From Eledone cirrhosa (lineage: Eukaryota; Mollusca; Cephalopoda; Octopoda; Eledonidae): DNA of 64,000 nucleotides. The first letter of the stretch is position 1. Every line of letters starts with the position of its first letter. The notes under the pieces were generated by a model, which was not told the DNA's origin, did not search any database, and worked only from the letters and a program-made list of their open reading frames with translations. This document shows positions 52,960-63,805 of the stretch, piece by piece. Position numbers and translations under genes: made by a program. The stretch covers positions 29,585,443-29,649,442 of the forward strand of contig OZ024748.1 in the NCBI GenBank assembly GCA_964016885.1, read 5' to 3'.

Positions 52960-54425
52960 CCAAGTTATACAAAATTGGGTCATACCCATTAACTGGCGTA
53001 GCAGCAGCATCGTTAACTGCCACAAGGGCAAAGGAGACACTCTAGAATCTAGACAGAGAAAACTGTAGAGGCATTAAGTTGGTTGACCAGGTCATGAAGG
53101 TCATAGAAAGAGTTATCACACAGCTGATTAGGGACTGAATTAACCTTGATGAAATACAGTTTGGATTTGTGAAAGGTAAAAGTACCACAGATAGTCTCTT
53201 CCTCGTAAGGCAACTGCAGGAGAAGTACCTAGCTAAAAGTAAACCCCCTTTACTTGGAGAAAGCCTTTGACAGAGTCCCCCACTCCATTATCTGGTGTAG
53301 ATGAGTGGCTTGTGAAAGCTATACAAGCCATGTATAGTGGAACAGTCAGCAAGGGTAGAATTAACAATGAATATAGTGAAGAATTTAGCATACAAGTAGG
53401 TGTTCACTAAGGCTCCGTCCTTAGCCCCCTCCTGCTTATTATTGCCCAGAGGCTATAACAGAAGAGTCTCAGACTGGCTGTCCATGGGAACTTCTGTATA
53501 CAGATGATCTAACTCTCATAGCTGAATCTATGGCAGAATTAGAGAAGAAATTTCAAACCTGGAAGCATGGCTTAGAATCAAAAGGTCTTAAAGTTAACTT
53601 GTCTAAAACTAAAGTTCTAGTATGTAGAAAATAAAATAGGGCACAGATTCTCTCTGGGAAATGACCTTGCTCAGTGTGCAGGAAAGGAGTAGGTAAAATT
53701 TCCATTCTATGTCTCAAAAGCTATGGGTACATAAAAGATGTAGTGGGTTCACAGGTAGGCTATCAAAGAACGTAGGCTTTATATGTGGCTGATGCTCAAG
53801 TGCAGTAAATAGCATGTGCCCACAGAATACTAGCTACTTCAATTGCCAGAGGGCTCTGTAGGAAGAGACAAGAGTTTCTGTTACCTGAGTGATGAAATCA
53901 GCAGTGGAGGAGGGTGTTCTGAAAGTACAGTAGCCAGAGTAAGAATGGGATGGAGAAAGTTCACATAGCTAATACCATTGTTAGCTACAAAAGGTTTTTC
54001 CCTTAAAACGAAGGGCAGATTGTACAATGCAAGTATACGAAACAGCAATGTTACATGATAGTGAGACCTGAGAACTGTGCGCAGAGAACCTGCGAAGATT
54101 GGAAAGAAATGAAGCATGCATGCTCCGATGGATGTGTAATAGTAATATACACGAATGGCAAAGCGTAAATGAAATGAGAAATTAGGCATAAGAGAGATCA
54201 GATGCAGTATACTAGAGAAGAGTTTGTATTGCTAAAGGACGACAGCTGTATAAAAAGATGCAGGGTGATCAAAATTGATGGAAGCTATGGAGTAGGAAGA
54301 CCTGGTATGAGGTGATAAAAACTGACTTTGTGCAATTGCACCTCTCAAAGACAATGACACAGGATCGAGATCTTTGGTGTTATGCAGTAATACAGAAGAC
54401 CCGCCTTCCATGCATATGGACTTAA
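52960..54425 (+). pseudogene. RTE LINE, 5'-truncated (copy F)
   Basis: Begins in RT (HTHWR-like lead, then [24 protein letters not shown]), MQFGFVKGKSTTD-like, LLYTDDLTLIAESMAELEK, damaged zinc finger, and the GVGRPG-like tail at 54290-54420. Stops in all frames. Confidence 0.82.
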
Positions 54426-54517
54426 ATATACATCTAGGAGGTACCTCTTAACCACTATACGCTCCTTCCATACACCCACCCTCTTACTTCTGTCCACACC
54501 ACCCTTACACTGTAAAG

Positions 54518-54925
54518 TTATGTTGGTATCACAAAAAACATCCAGCCCACACTATAAAGTGGTCATCTAGGTGTGTCACAACAAAAAGCACCCAACCCAC
54601 ACTGTAAAGTGGTCGTGTAGGTGTCACGACAAAAAGCACCCAACCCACACTGTAAGGTGGTCTTGTAGGTGTCACGACAAAAAGCACCCAGCCCACACTG
54701 TAAAGTGGTCGTGTAGGAGTCACAACAAAAAGCACCCAGCACACACTGAAAATGTGGTTGGCATTAGGAAGGGCATCCAGCTGTAGAAATCTAGTCAGAA
54801 ACAGTCCTATATGAGCAAAACAGAGTCATCTGACCCAACTTGCCTCTAATGGGACAACCCGTCTAATCCATGCTAGCATGGAAAATGGACATTAAACGAT
54901 AATGATGATGATGATGATGATGTTA
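54518..54925 (+). repeat. TGA-tail element with five-fold internal monomer
   Basis: Five units of about 57 bp (54530-54750), each with caaaaagcacccaacccaca then ctgtaaagtggtcgtgtagg. The flank continues as gttggcattaggaagggcat, ccatgctagcatggaaaatg and a gatgatgatgatgatg tail. The unit also occurs once in SINE-B. Confidence 0.88.
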
Positions 54926-55296
54926 TATATATATGATGGTCAACTTAAAAGTTCATAGGCTAACTATGAAGGAGTGATACCAGTGCTGTGAAATCTTGCA
55001 TTCATTAATTTCAACTCTTCTTATTAATAACTGCATTGTTTCTTTCTAAGGACTATGTTGAAAAATAAACCTCATTTAGTAATTCCCTGGGAGTATCTTC
55101 GTTAGCCTATGAACCTTTCAGCTGACCTTCATGTATATATAGGTTTGATTAAAACAGATTGCATAATTAGTTAATCAATAAAGGAATTACGGCCAACACA
55201 AACAGAGAGGATATAGAAAAAAATATTTGATACGGAGATGGCCTGCGACCTAGGTATTATTGGTAGCGCAGACCATCCCCATATTCACACACACTC

Positions 55297-55687
55297 ATCA
55301 TCATCATCATCATCATTTTACGTCTGCTTTTCCCTGCTAACAACGGTGGGATGGGAACTGATTCTGGCTTGATTTCTACAGCTGGATGCCCTTCCTAACA
55401 CCAACCTCATTTACAGTGAGTGCTGGGTGCTTTTTTTTCCGTGGCGCCTACACGTCCACTTTACAGTGTGGGCTGGGTCCTTTTTTTGCTGTGGCACCTC
55501 CACGATCACTTTGCAGTGGAATGATAGGGACCCCAGTCCCTATCATCTCATTTCTACAGCTGAGTAAACTGGAGCAATGTGAAATAAAGTGTCTTGCTCA
55601 AGGACACAACACATCACCCGGTCTGAGAATTGAACTCACAACCTTTCGATTGCAAGCCCAATGCTCTAACCACTAAGCCAAGTACCT
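55297..55687 (-). mobile_element. SINE-B with duplicated internal unit
   Basis: As other SINE-B copies, but with two units of the ttgccgtggcacctccacg monomer (55430-55530) instead of one. Head ttggcttagtggttagagca present. Confidence 0.88.
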
Positions 55688-55689
55688 CC

Positions 55690-56500
55690 ATATATATTTC
55701 AAATGTTTCTATGCAATCAAAACACTTTTCAACCTCTTGAGGGCCTGCCTTTCTGTGACCAACAATACAATTTCTATAGAACAATATCTGATAGAAACTT
55801 ATAATTCTCCTACATCAAACACCAATGGTCTATTGTACTTGATGACTTCAGTAAAACCAATATTGTTGCCCTTGACATCAGTTTGACATTCTACTGTGTC
55901 TGGTCAACTAAGTTGCCTGTCTTTATACCATTCCATTTGTCAGGTCAGGCTTCTGCCTGCTACTAGTAACATGTAACCCTGTACTACTTGCTTCATGGTC
56001 AAGTGGTCAGCAACTAAACCAGCTCCTCCACTAGACCCTGGACTGGTAAGGAGAGTAAGTGGAATCCCAGCAACACAAAAACAAGAGCTGTTTAAAAGGC
56101 GGATGAACTCCTCAGGGTCAATGGCCATCCATCCCAACTATGTGTTAACTAGCTTCTCCAATTCACAATTAGCTAAGCTTCGTGAGTACAGCTACACCTT
56201 CGATATGACTAAAACTGAACAGAAAGCAGTGGAGGTCAAAGGAGTGAGAAGGCCCTGGATTGGATTGGATCATTTCATTTCATTACAGCCTATGTCAATA
56301 AGGTCTCTTATTCTAGAAACTAACTCTGTTACTATCATATCTCCCACACTCTCTTCCTTCTGTAAACCTGACCTGTTTGTTCGTACTTCTAATCAAAGTT
56401 AGTCATATGCATAAAATACCACTTCTGAATCCCAATATTCCACAAACAACAGTTATCATTTCATACACAATTTAAACATATCATGCTAGTCATCCATTGA
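55690..56500. other. Unassigned open frames
   Basis: A plus-strand frame (55995-56402, 135 codons) and an antisense one overlap. Neither shows a domain, and composition is like the flanking DNA. The minus frame has DPEEFIRLLNSSCFCVAGIP, perhaps a retroelement piece. Not called as a gene. Confidence 0.35.
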
Positions 56501-57010
56501 AAATACCAAAATATTTCCAAAACATAGTAGCCAGATTGAGAATGACATTGAAAAGGTTCTGGAAGCTACCATCTCTGCTTGCAACAATTCTTTTACCCAT
56601 AAGTGCATTGCTCCTATCATTTTGGGGGGTTGCAGGCATTCATAATTTTCTGACAATTTTTTGTTGGGTGTAGCTGTACCCCAAGCAATATGTCACTGCT
56701 CTTACCACATGTAAATAGAGGGTGTATAATGCTAAAATGCTGAACAATAGAGCAAAAATGAGCAGAGAATAACGAAACGAACAGGAGTCAGATGTAGTGT
56801 GCTAGAGAGAAGATATCATGTGATGCATATGGAGAGTTGCGCCACATGATTGAAGTGGAAGGAACCTGTGGAAGAGGAAGAATGGGGTAGAAAGTGCTAA
56901 ACTTTACACAGATGATGATAAAGAGTTGCAACAAGTGGTGAGACAGTCCTGGAGAAGACCTGTCCAACCTATGCAAGCATGGAAAAATAGACATGATGAT
57001 GATAATGATA
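56500..57010 (+). pseudogene. RTE LINE 3' fragment
   Basis: IVARLRMTLKRFWKLPSLLA at the start, then after rearrangement VRCSVLERRYHVMHMESCAT-like sequence, ending ccaacctatgcaagcatgga and tgatgatgataatgat. Confidence 0.75.
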
Positions 57011-57039
57011 ATAATCATTTCTACTTTTCGCACAAGGCC

Positions 57040-57073
57040 AGATGATATATATATATATATATAGATAGCTAGC

Positions 57074-57111
<38 letters not shown>

Positions 57112-57145
57112 TATATATATATAACGATGATGATGATGATGATAG
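57040..57145. repeat. TA/CA/TGA microsatellite
   Basis: Alternating (TA)n, (CA)n and (TGA)n. Confidence 0.92.
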
Positions 57146-57721
57146 CTATAGATATATTTGTTTAGTAGACTTTTAGTTGTGAAATAGAGAAAGAAATGTA
57201 TAATTACCAAGCTCACTAGGAAATCTATTTGTACTAGATTAATAGTTTATATGGGTGTAGAGAAAGGTCAGATTTGTTTTAACTTGTTTAACCCTTTAAC
57301 ATTTACATTACTCTATATATATACTATTATATTTTCATGGTAAAGGCTTTACCTCGCATAATTATCTCACATAATATCGAATCTATGAGATTTTGAAAGT
57401 ATTTATTTTGAGAACATACCTTAACATCAGTATGAGCGACCAGTTACAGCCAGTTTCAACAGAAAGATGTAGAGAATTCTGGCCAGTTTTGGCCGGTTTG
57501 AACATTAAAGGCTTAATACCAAACTGCCCTTGGTTTTATGATACAAAATTGTTTGTTTTAAAGTGTTAATATTTATCTGAAAACCTGCCATAAAATATTT
57601 AAGATATGTTCTAAACAGCATCTTAATAACGAGAAGATTAGTTATATTACTAAATCTCTCAAAATTCTTGATTATTTTCAAAACTTCATGAATATTTTAA
57701 GCAGTGTCTTTCATTAGAAAT

Positions 57722-58160
57722 CATCATCATCATCAGGTTTAGCGTCCGTGTTCCACGCTTGCATGGGTTTGGACGGGGGTTTTCCCACTTGAGGCAAGAG
57801 TGGTTGTCTTGCTCGCATAGGACTGTCTGGCGGGTTTTCTACAGCTGGATGCCCTTCCTAACACCAACCACATTTACAGTGTGGGGCTGGGAGGTTTTTA
57901 CCGTGTTGCCTACACGGCCACATTACAGCGTGGACTGTCTGGCGGGTTTTCTACAGCTGGATGCCCTTCCTAACACCAACCACATTTATAGTGTGGGGCT
58001 GGGAGGTTTTTACCGTGTTGCCTACACGGCCACATTTACAGCGTGGACTGTGTGTTTTCTTGTCGTGACACCTACACGATCTCTTTTGTTTCGGCCTGGA
58101 TGTTGTGGGACCAACATAACTTTACATTGAAAGGGGCGGTGTGGGACGGGGGGTGATGCC
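57722..58160 (-). mobile_element. TGA-tail element with tandem 113-bp unit
   Basis: ggactgtctggcgggttttc to ttacagcgt occurs twice in a row (57822-57934 and 57935-58047). Low end catcatcatcatcaggttta. Confidence 0.85.
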
Positions 58161-58190
58161 TACTGACTGTAGTAGGTTTTTACTTTGTAT

Positions 58191-58437
58191 TTAGGTAAGG
58201 CGGGTCTTCTCTATTACTGAGGACTGCCAAAGGTCTCGGTCCAGTGACATTGTCTTGGAGAGGTGTAAGCGTGTGAGGTCGGAATTTATCAGCTCGTCCC
58301 AGGTTTTTCTGGGTCTGCCTACTCCGTGGCTACTGTCTATCTTTATTGCCCTGCACTTTGTTATACAGCTGTCGTCTTTCATGCGCATCACGTGACCGTA
58401 CCAACATAGCCTTCTCTCGAGTAAACAACATATAGTA
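58191..58437 (-). pseudogene. RTE-like LINE C-terminal fragment joined to TGA-tail element
   Basis: Reads VMRMKDDSCITKCRAIKIDS, GVGRPRKTWDELINSDLTRL, LDRDLWQSSVIEKTRLT: the same end as copy F. Upstream end LLERRLCWYG. It runs directly into the element at 57722-58160. Confidence 0.82.
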
Positions 58438-58584
58438 ACAAAAGGGTTAACAACACAAATTTTGGGTTAAACAAACCTGTGACTCATAAAAAGATTTTAA
58501 AAATATGTAAGTAGAAGTAGTGAGGTACAAGTTTAAGACAAAATATTAAGTGTATAATGTAATATGTCAGCCAAGCATTATGTC

Positions 58585-58721
58585 TCTTACGGCCCTTGCC
58601 ATTCTGAGTTCAAATCCCGCCGAGGTTAAGTTTGCCTTTCATCCTTACGGGGTCGATAAAATAAAGTACCAGTAATGCACTGGGTAATTGCTGGCCTTGT
58701 GCCAAAAGTAGAAACAATTAT
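58585..58721 (+). mobile_element. SINE-A, 5'-truncated, with target-site duplication
   Basis: Begins at the cttacggcccttgccattct point of the consensus. attatgtctc flanks both sides. A truncated copy with an intact duplication shows incomplete reverse transcription at insertion. Confidence 0.9.
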
Positions 58722-58760
58722 GTCTCAGCAATACATATTGCTCATCTCTTCCTCCTGTTG

Positions 58761-58886
58761 TTTGAAGCTGATAACTCACTACTCTGAGTTGCGTGTTCTT
58801 TGTTCAGGTATTTATGTCCTTGTCGCCTGAATGAACACACAAAGTGAGAGGCTTACAGTTGTGACAGTTAGTTATCAGCTTCGAAT
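58761..58886. repeat. Imperfect 126-bp palindrome
   Basis: tttgaagctgataactcact pairs with agttagttatcagcttcgaa; inside, gtgttctttgttcagg pairs with cctgaatgaacacac. Perhaps a small foldback or MITE. Confidence 0.75.
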
Positions 58887-58889
58887 GCA

Positions 58890-59918
58890 AACACATACAC
58901 ACATTTTATATATATAATAAAGACAGAGAGATAACTATGTGATGTAGCATAAATAAAGTGAAGAGAAATGTAATCAATCCAAGCACTGTAGAAATGATGT
59001 GATGCGCCTCCTAAAGAAGACTATGATGTAGTTTAACTTTCAAAAGACAGTATAATATTTCATTACATCTACCATCAACCAACAGACATACAATAAGAGA
59101 GGGAGAGAGAGAGAGGGGGAGATAGAGAGATTGCGAGGTTCATTAACAATATTTTATGTTAAAAGAGTCAAGTTGTTAAATCTGTTTGCCTTGACACATT
59201 TCATCAACTTTTTTAGACATTGTGTTATCTGGGACTGCATGATCTAGTGTCATACAACAAGAAACAACATTTTAAGGAAATGTTCTCTGCCAAAACAGTG
59301 CTTAGTTTTGCAGGACCCATACTCATACAATTGTTTTAAGGAACTTTTCCCTGCCCAAAATAGGGCTTCGTTTTGTAGGCTCCTTACTCTTTATGGACTC
59401 TTTTTTAAGCAAATGTTTTACAGCTGGATGCCCTTTCCTACATCAACCTTTTTATTCCCTTCTTATGCCATGTAGGGTTATGGTGTACCTATTTTAATCC
59501 CTTTAAAACAAACAAACTGCAGGGTGTCATGTGAGGGAGATTCAGCTGCTATTGCTAACAGGTTGAGCACCCACATTTGTAAAATGTACAAATAGTAGAC
59601 CAGCTTGCATGAATCTAGTAATCTATATCTGTGAATCCAGCTTCATTGCAGCTGATGAAGTTTCTAAATAGAACTGAATTCACAATGTTTTAGTTGCTGA
59701 ACATCTATTGTCTCCTCAGCTATGTAGGCGCTGAAAAGGGTTAGGGGAACTGTGCTTCCTTCCCTCACATCAGTCACAGATGCCCTGAAAAGGGTATATA
59801 TATATATCGTCAGTCGATCGACTTTTGTCAAATCAGACCTAGGAAACAATGTTTCCATTGGTCTTTCTAATTGCTAATACTATCTATTGGTCGCAACTCC
59901 AGGTAGAAGGAGCAGCAT
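58890..59918. other. No gene recognised
   Basis: GA-rich run at 59095-59130, a tggatgccctttcctacatc fragment of the TGA-tail family near 59425, and otherwise unassigned DNA. Confidence 0.5.
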
Positions 59919-60030
59919 GACATAAAGTGTCTTGCCCAAGGACATAACGCATCGCCTAGTCTGGCAATCAAATTCACAATCTCATGATTGCTAACTCTAT
60001 TCTCTAACCACTCAGCCACGCGCCTTCACT
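59919..60030 (-). mobile_element. tRNA-like SINE head
   Basis: Minus strand: ggcgcgtggctgagtggtta and gagattgtgaatttgattgc (boxes A and B), then cttgggcaagacactttatg as in SINE-B. The rest is missing. Confidence 0.75.
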
Positions 60031-60089
60031 ATATATATATATATACCACTTAACCCCTATCCTCCATGCCCTAATACCCCCACCCATGC

Positions 60090-60430
60090 CCCGGCCGACA
60101 CTGTAAATTGTGGTTGGCATTAGGAAGGGCATCCAGCCATAGAAACCAAGCCAGTTCTGTATGTGCAAGACACGGTCACCTGACCTGACTTGCCTCAAAT
60201 CATGCTAACCCATGTTAGAATAGAAAATAGACGTTAAACTATGATGATGATTATCATCATCATTTTACGTCCGCTTTTCCCCTGCTTGCAAGGGTGGAAT
60301 GGGTCCTCTTCAGCATAGCATCTCTTCATTTCTTCATGGACCCTCGTCATCTCTGTGAGCTTCAGCGATCTGAGGTCAGCTCTCACCACCTCCGCCCATG
60401 TTTTTCGTGGTCTTCCTCTACTGCGTCTTT
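60090..60430. mobile_element. TGA-tail element and RTE fragment joined tail to tail
   Basis: 60090-60245 (+): gtggttggcattaggaaggg, acccatgttagaatagaaaa, tgatgatgat. 60252-60430 (-): [20 protein letters not shown], ending in the ccttgcaagcaggggaaaag tail. The two TGA tails meet at about 60241-60262. Confidence 0.8.
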
Positions 60431-60889
60431 CTAAATATTTTTTTATACACTGACAAATAATGGCCCCCACTCATCCCTTGGAACCCTGGTTATTATCCCT
60501 TTCTTTCAGGTTGCAGCCAGTTGAATTGATGGAACATCGGATAACAAGCCAAAGGTGTGCAGCCTTGTATCCGTTCAAGTGAGATGATTTGGAAAAGTTT
60601 AACTGCTTCTAATATATTTACCTAAAACATACATATCACAGATCAAAGAACAAAGATGTTAGTGATGTATAGGATACAAAGCCCAGAGATTTAACTCTTA
60701 CCAGCTCAGTTCATCTAGATGTAAAGAAGTATATAAGCACTGCTGTAATAAGTAATGAGATTTTTGTAATGGTGAGTTGAAAGAAAATAACTGGACTTTC
60801 TTAAGGTCTTTGTCACCTGTTTTCTCACAGAAAATGTTGTACTTATAGACATTTTGTCTACAAGTACCCCAGAAATCATCAATGATTCA

Positions 60890-61060
60890 ATAGTAAGCCT
60901 TAACTAAAGGCGTTCCAGTCATGATCATCTACGCCAACTTTTATTCAGTTTTTCTGACTACATTATCATCCATGTTTTATAGTAACAGTGCATATTTTGA
61001 CAGAGATTTGGTTGCTATTTCTAGTAGATCATGCAGAGAATAACTCGTTGGCTCATCATA
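60890..61060. mobile_element. SINE-D copy
   Basis: aactaaaggcgttccagtca, tgatcatctacgcca and ttggttgctatttctagtag. It ends 100 bp before the mariner. Confidence 0.65.
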
Positions 61061-61163
61061 TTTCAAGATATTCAAGTTTGGAACCCCATAGTGCAGAGTT
61101 TAATTTTCTCTGACACCGGAAATCAGTGCTAGGGTTAACTGGTTTAATATAGTTAACTATATT

Positions 61164-62358
61164 CAGGGTGTGTAAGGTATTTGAAGACAACTTTTTTTGG
61201 TTATTGCTGTATTTTTTCGGAAAACAATAGTGGTAGATACCCAACTCAGCTTACTCAAGAAACGAAAAAGCATACTGTAATTATAGCTTTAAAGGTTGAG
61301 CATAGCGATTTAGAGATATCTCGATTTTTAAAAGTTGTCAGATCTTTCATCTACAAAGTTCGTAAGGAGACTGAAGATGGAAATTTATCAGCAGTATCAG
61401 AGCGTAAAAAGCATTTCTAATGCTCTGACATCATCAGAACACCTGACTTTATCCAGAAATTTTAGCAGACCATTGATGACAATCCCCGAAAATCCATGAG
61501 GTCACTTGCAAAAGATATCCATGTGTCAGAAGGAACAATCAGAAATGTTGTCCACAATGACATCAGATATAAATCTTGTGATGAGGAAAGGCCAGAAAAA
61601 AAAAGAAAAAAAGAAAATCATTTAATCAGATCTAAAAGGCTCTTAAATAAACTTAAAAATCCAGCAGATGATGTGATTTGGTTTTTCTCAGACGAGAAAA
61701 ACTTTGACTAAGATCAGAAATTTAACAAAAGAAATGACAGATGGTTATGTGCAGAATATTTCTGAAGTTCCAACAGTTATGCACACAAAATTTCCTGCAA
61801 CTGTCATGGTTTTTGGGGTGTCAGCAATGAAAGACATTTGATGCCTCCTCACTTCATTACACAAAGCCTTAGAGTTAACTCTGCTGCCTACATAGAGGTC
61901 CTGGAAACAGTTGTTAAGCTCTGGATAGACAGTATATGTAATGGAAGGCCTTATGTGCTTCAACAAGATGTTGCACCATCATACAAGGCTGAAAATTTTC
62001 ATGATCACAAAACCCCAAACATTTGGCCTCCCAACTCCCCAGATCATTGGATTACAATGTGTGGAGCACATTGTTGAGCGAGAAGTCAATGAACACCCTC
62101 ATAACACCAAAGATTCTTTGAAAGCTGCCATGGTCAGTGTAATGTCTAATATGAACCAGGACCATTTAATTCGAGCATGGAGACAATTTCTCTCTCACAT
62201 AGAAGCAGTTATTGAAGCTGAAGGTGGATTTATTGAATAAAATTATAAAAAAGATGTTTTATTTTTATGCTTACAGCATTTTTTTCACTAATTATTAGTT
62301 ATTATATATCTGTTTTTCTGTAAGCATAAATCTGTCCTCAAATACCCTAAGCACCCTG
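61164..62358 (+). mobile_element. Mariner-type transposon, broken transposase
   Basis: Ends cagggtgtgtaaggtatttg and, inverted, cagggtgcttagggtatttg; 1195 bp, with TA beside the 3' end. Transposase pieces in order: QLTQETKKHTVIIALKVEHS, SMRSLAKDIHVSEGTIRNVV (helix-turn-helix), VIWFFSDEKNFD (first Asp), AAYIEVLETVVKLWIDSI, PYVLQQDVAPSYKA (second Asp) and NIWPPNSPD, then in another frame EHPHNTKDSLKAAMVSVMSN and IEAVIEAEGGFIE. Stops at about 61420 and 61710 and at least two frameshifts; a short deletion follows the second Asp. Not autonomous. Confidence 0.92.
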
Positions 62359-62420
62359 TATAATCCATGCTACCTTTAAAACTGGTCTTGTTACTCGTCA
62401 AAAAGTAATCATTATATGAA

Positions 62421-62597
62421 TAGTATCGGTAGAGGTTCGGACGCCATGCTTTGACGCATAGAGTTACGGCCCTTGCCATTCTGAGTTCAAATCCCGCCGA
62501 GGTTAACTTTGCCTTTCATCCTTACGGGGTCGATAAAATAAAGTACCAGTAATGTACTGGGTAATTTTCTGGCCTTGTGCCAATAGTAGAAACAATT
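62421..62597 (+). mobile_element. SINE-A with target-site duplication
   Basis: agtatcggtagaggttcgga to agtagaaacaatt. attatatgaa(t) flanks both sides. It is inserted 60 bp after the mariner end. Confidence 0.9.
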
Positions 62598-62629
62598 ATA
62601 TGAATGTTGCTGCTGCTTAGCCCCATATC

Positions 62630-62800
62630 AACACTGAATGAGTCGACCTATGACCAAAGGCATTACACCCAGGTTAACATTATCCAATATCTACTTTCTC
62701 CTCCACTCTAAGACAGTAGTGTGATTTGACAGCTATTTCTAGAAGGTCGACCAAATGCACAGGAGCTCTCTCTCTTTGACTCATTATATGGATGTGAGAA
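62630..62800. mobile_element. SINE-D copy
   Basis: gagtcgacctatgaccaaag, gcattacacccaggttaaca and agctatttctagaaggtcga. It follows the SINE-A copy. Confidence 0.65.
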
Positions 62801-63660
62801 CAGTCGGTATTTAGTGTGAATAATAACATTCGCTGTACTTTGCAATATCTAGTCGAATATCTCACATTGTTGTTCTAAGTTCAAATAGATCTTTCTCAAG
62901 GTTGTCATAGTTTATAATTTATTTGCTTTGTATAAACACAATGTTGGTATTTTGGACAGAAAGATTGGTTTGGGTCATGCTTCAATAAATACACACAGAC
63001 ATATATACATTCATATACGGGGCATTTGATATAGTGCTCAACAAATGGTTAACAAGGTAGTCAATGCATTAGGAGAGGCAGAGTGAGTATAGAGCTTGGC
63101 GCCGCGGTCGGGATTTTACATCTCTCTCTCTCTCACGATATACATATATATACAGGGGTGGTGGAACTGGGGGAGGTTTCAGAGGGTCGATTGATCATGG
63201 AAAATCGATATAATGGTCAATAGGTAGTGGTTATGTCACCATCTATTTCTAGTCTCGATATCGTAGATCCATTTCACCGTCTTCAGAAATAATTGTTTCT
63301 ACTTTTGGCACAAGGCCAATTCGATGGAACCTTATGCGATGAGAGCCTACAAGCTCTCACTATATGAGATCGTTCTAACGTTATCGGCCCCACCTTAAAC
63401 AGGCGTGTGTGTATGTGTATACATATATATATAATTAATAGTTGTAGAAATGACAAAATCTATGAAATTGGAAGGCATGATGAAAAATAAATGTCCGAGT
63501 TTGCGTTAGCTTTCTAGAAATTGAAGTGTGCAATAATGAATGTATTATATTCCTTTCTTCATTTCCATGTAATGTAATAAACTACAATTTTGAACCATCA
63601 ACTTAATCGTAATATACATATTGGAAAAGGTAACGCTGCAAAATTTTATTTTAAAAATTT
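62801..63660. other. No gene recognised
   Basis: Contains a small SINE-A tail (ataattgtttctacttttgg, 63289-63320, minus) and a GC-richer block near 63090-63140 without a frame. Confidence 0.5.
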
Positions 63661-63805
63661 GCGTATGTCCCAGGAAAGAATCGCTGGACAGATTTTATGG
63701 GCAAAACCAACCGGCAGAAGACCCAGGGGTAAACCCCGAGCAAGATAGTTGGATAACATCCATGAGCTTGGCTGGTCTCTCTTGGGGATCCAGCCGAATC
63801 AGTTG
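63661..63805 (+). pseudogene. LINE ORF2 C-terminal fragment
   Basis: Reads MSQERIAGQILWAKPTGRRP, RGKPRAR, stop, LDNIHELGWSLLG. About 80% alike to 8395-8545. A (TA)n follows. Confidence 0.7.

Larger units (their letters stand above)
57500..58452. mobile_element. TTAACCC MITE split by a composite insertion
   Basis: MITE 57500-57721 (aataccaaactgcccttggt ... ttcattagaaat) resumes at 58438-58452 (aacaaaagggttaac). The insertion, 57722-58437, is a TGA-tail element. Confidence 0.75.

Noticed and set aside
54529..54786. Repeating proteins on both strands that look like tandem domains
   Set aside because: Translation of the 57-bp SINE monomer array; the period of 19 codons is the DNA unit.
55995..56402. 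135-codon plus-strand frame
   Set aside because: No recognisable domain, an equally open antisense frame, and repeats on both sides; insufficient for a gene call.
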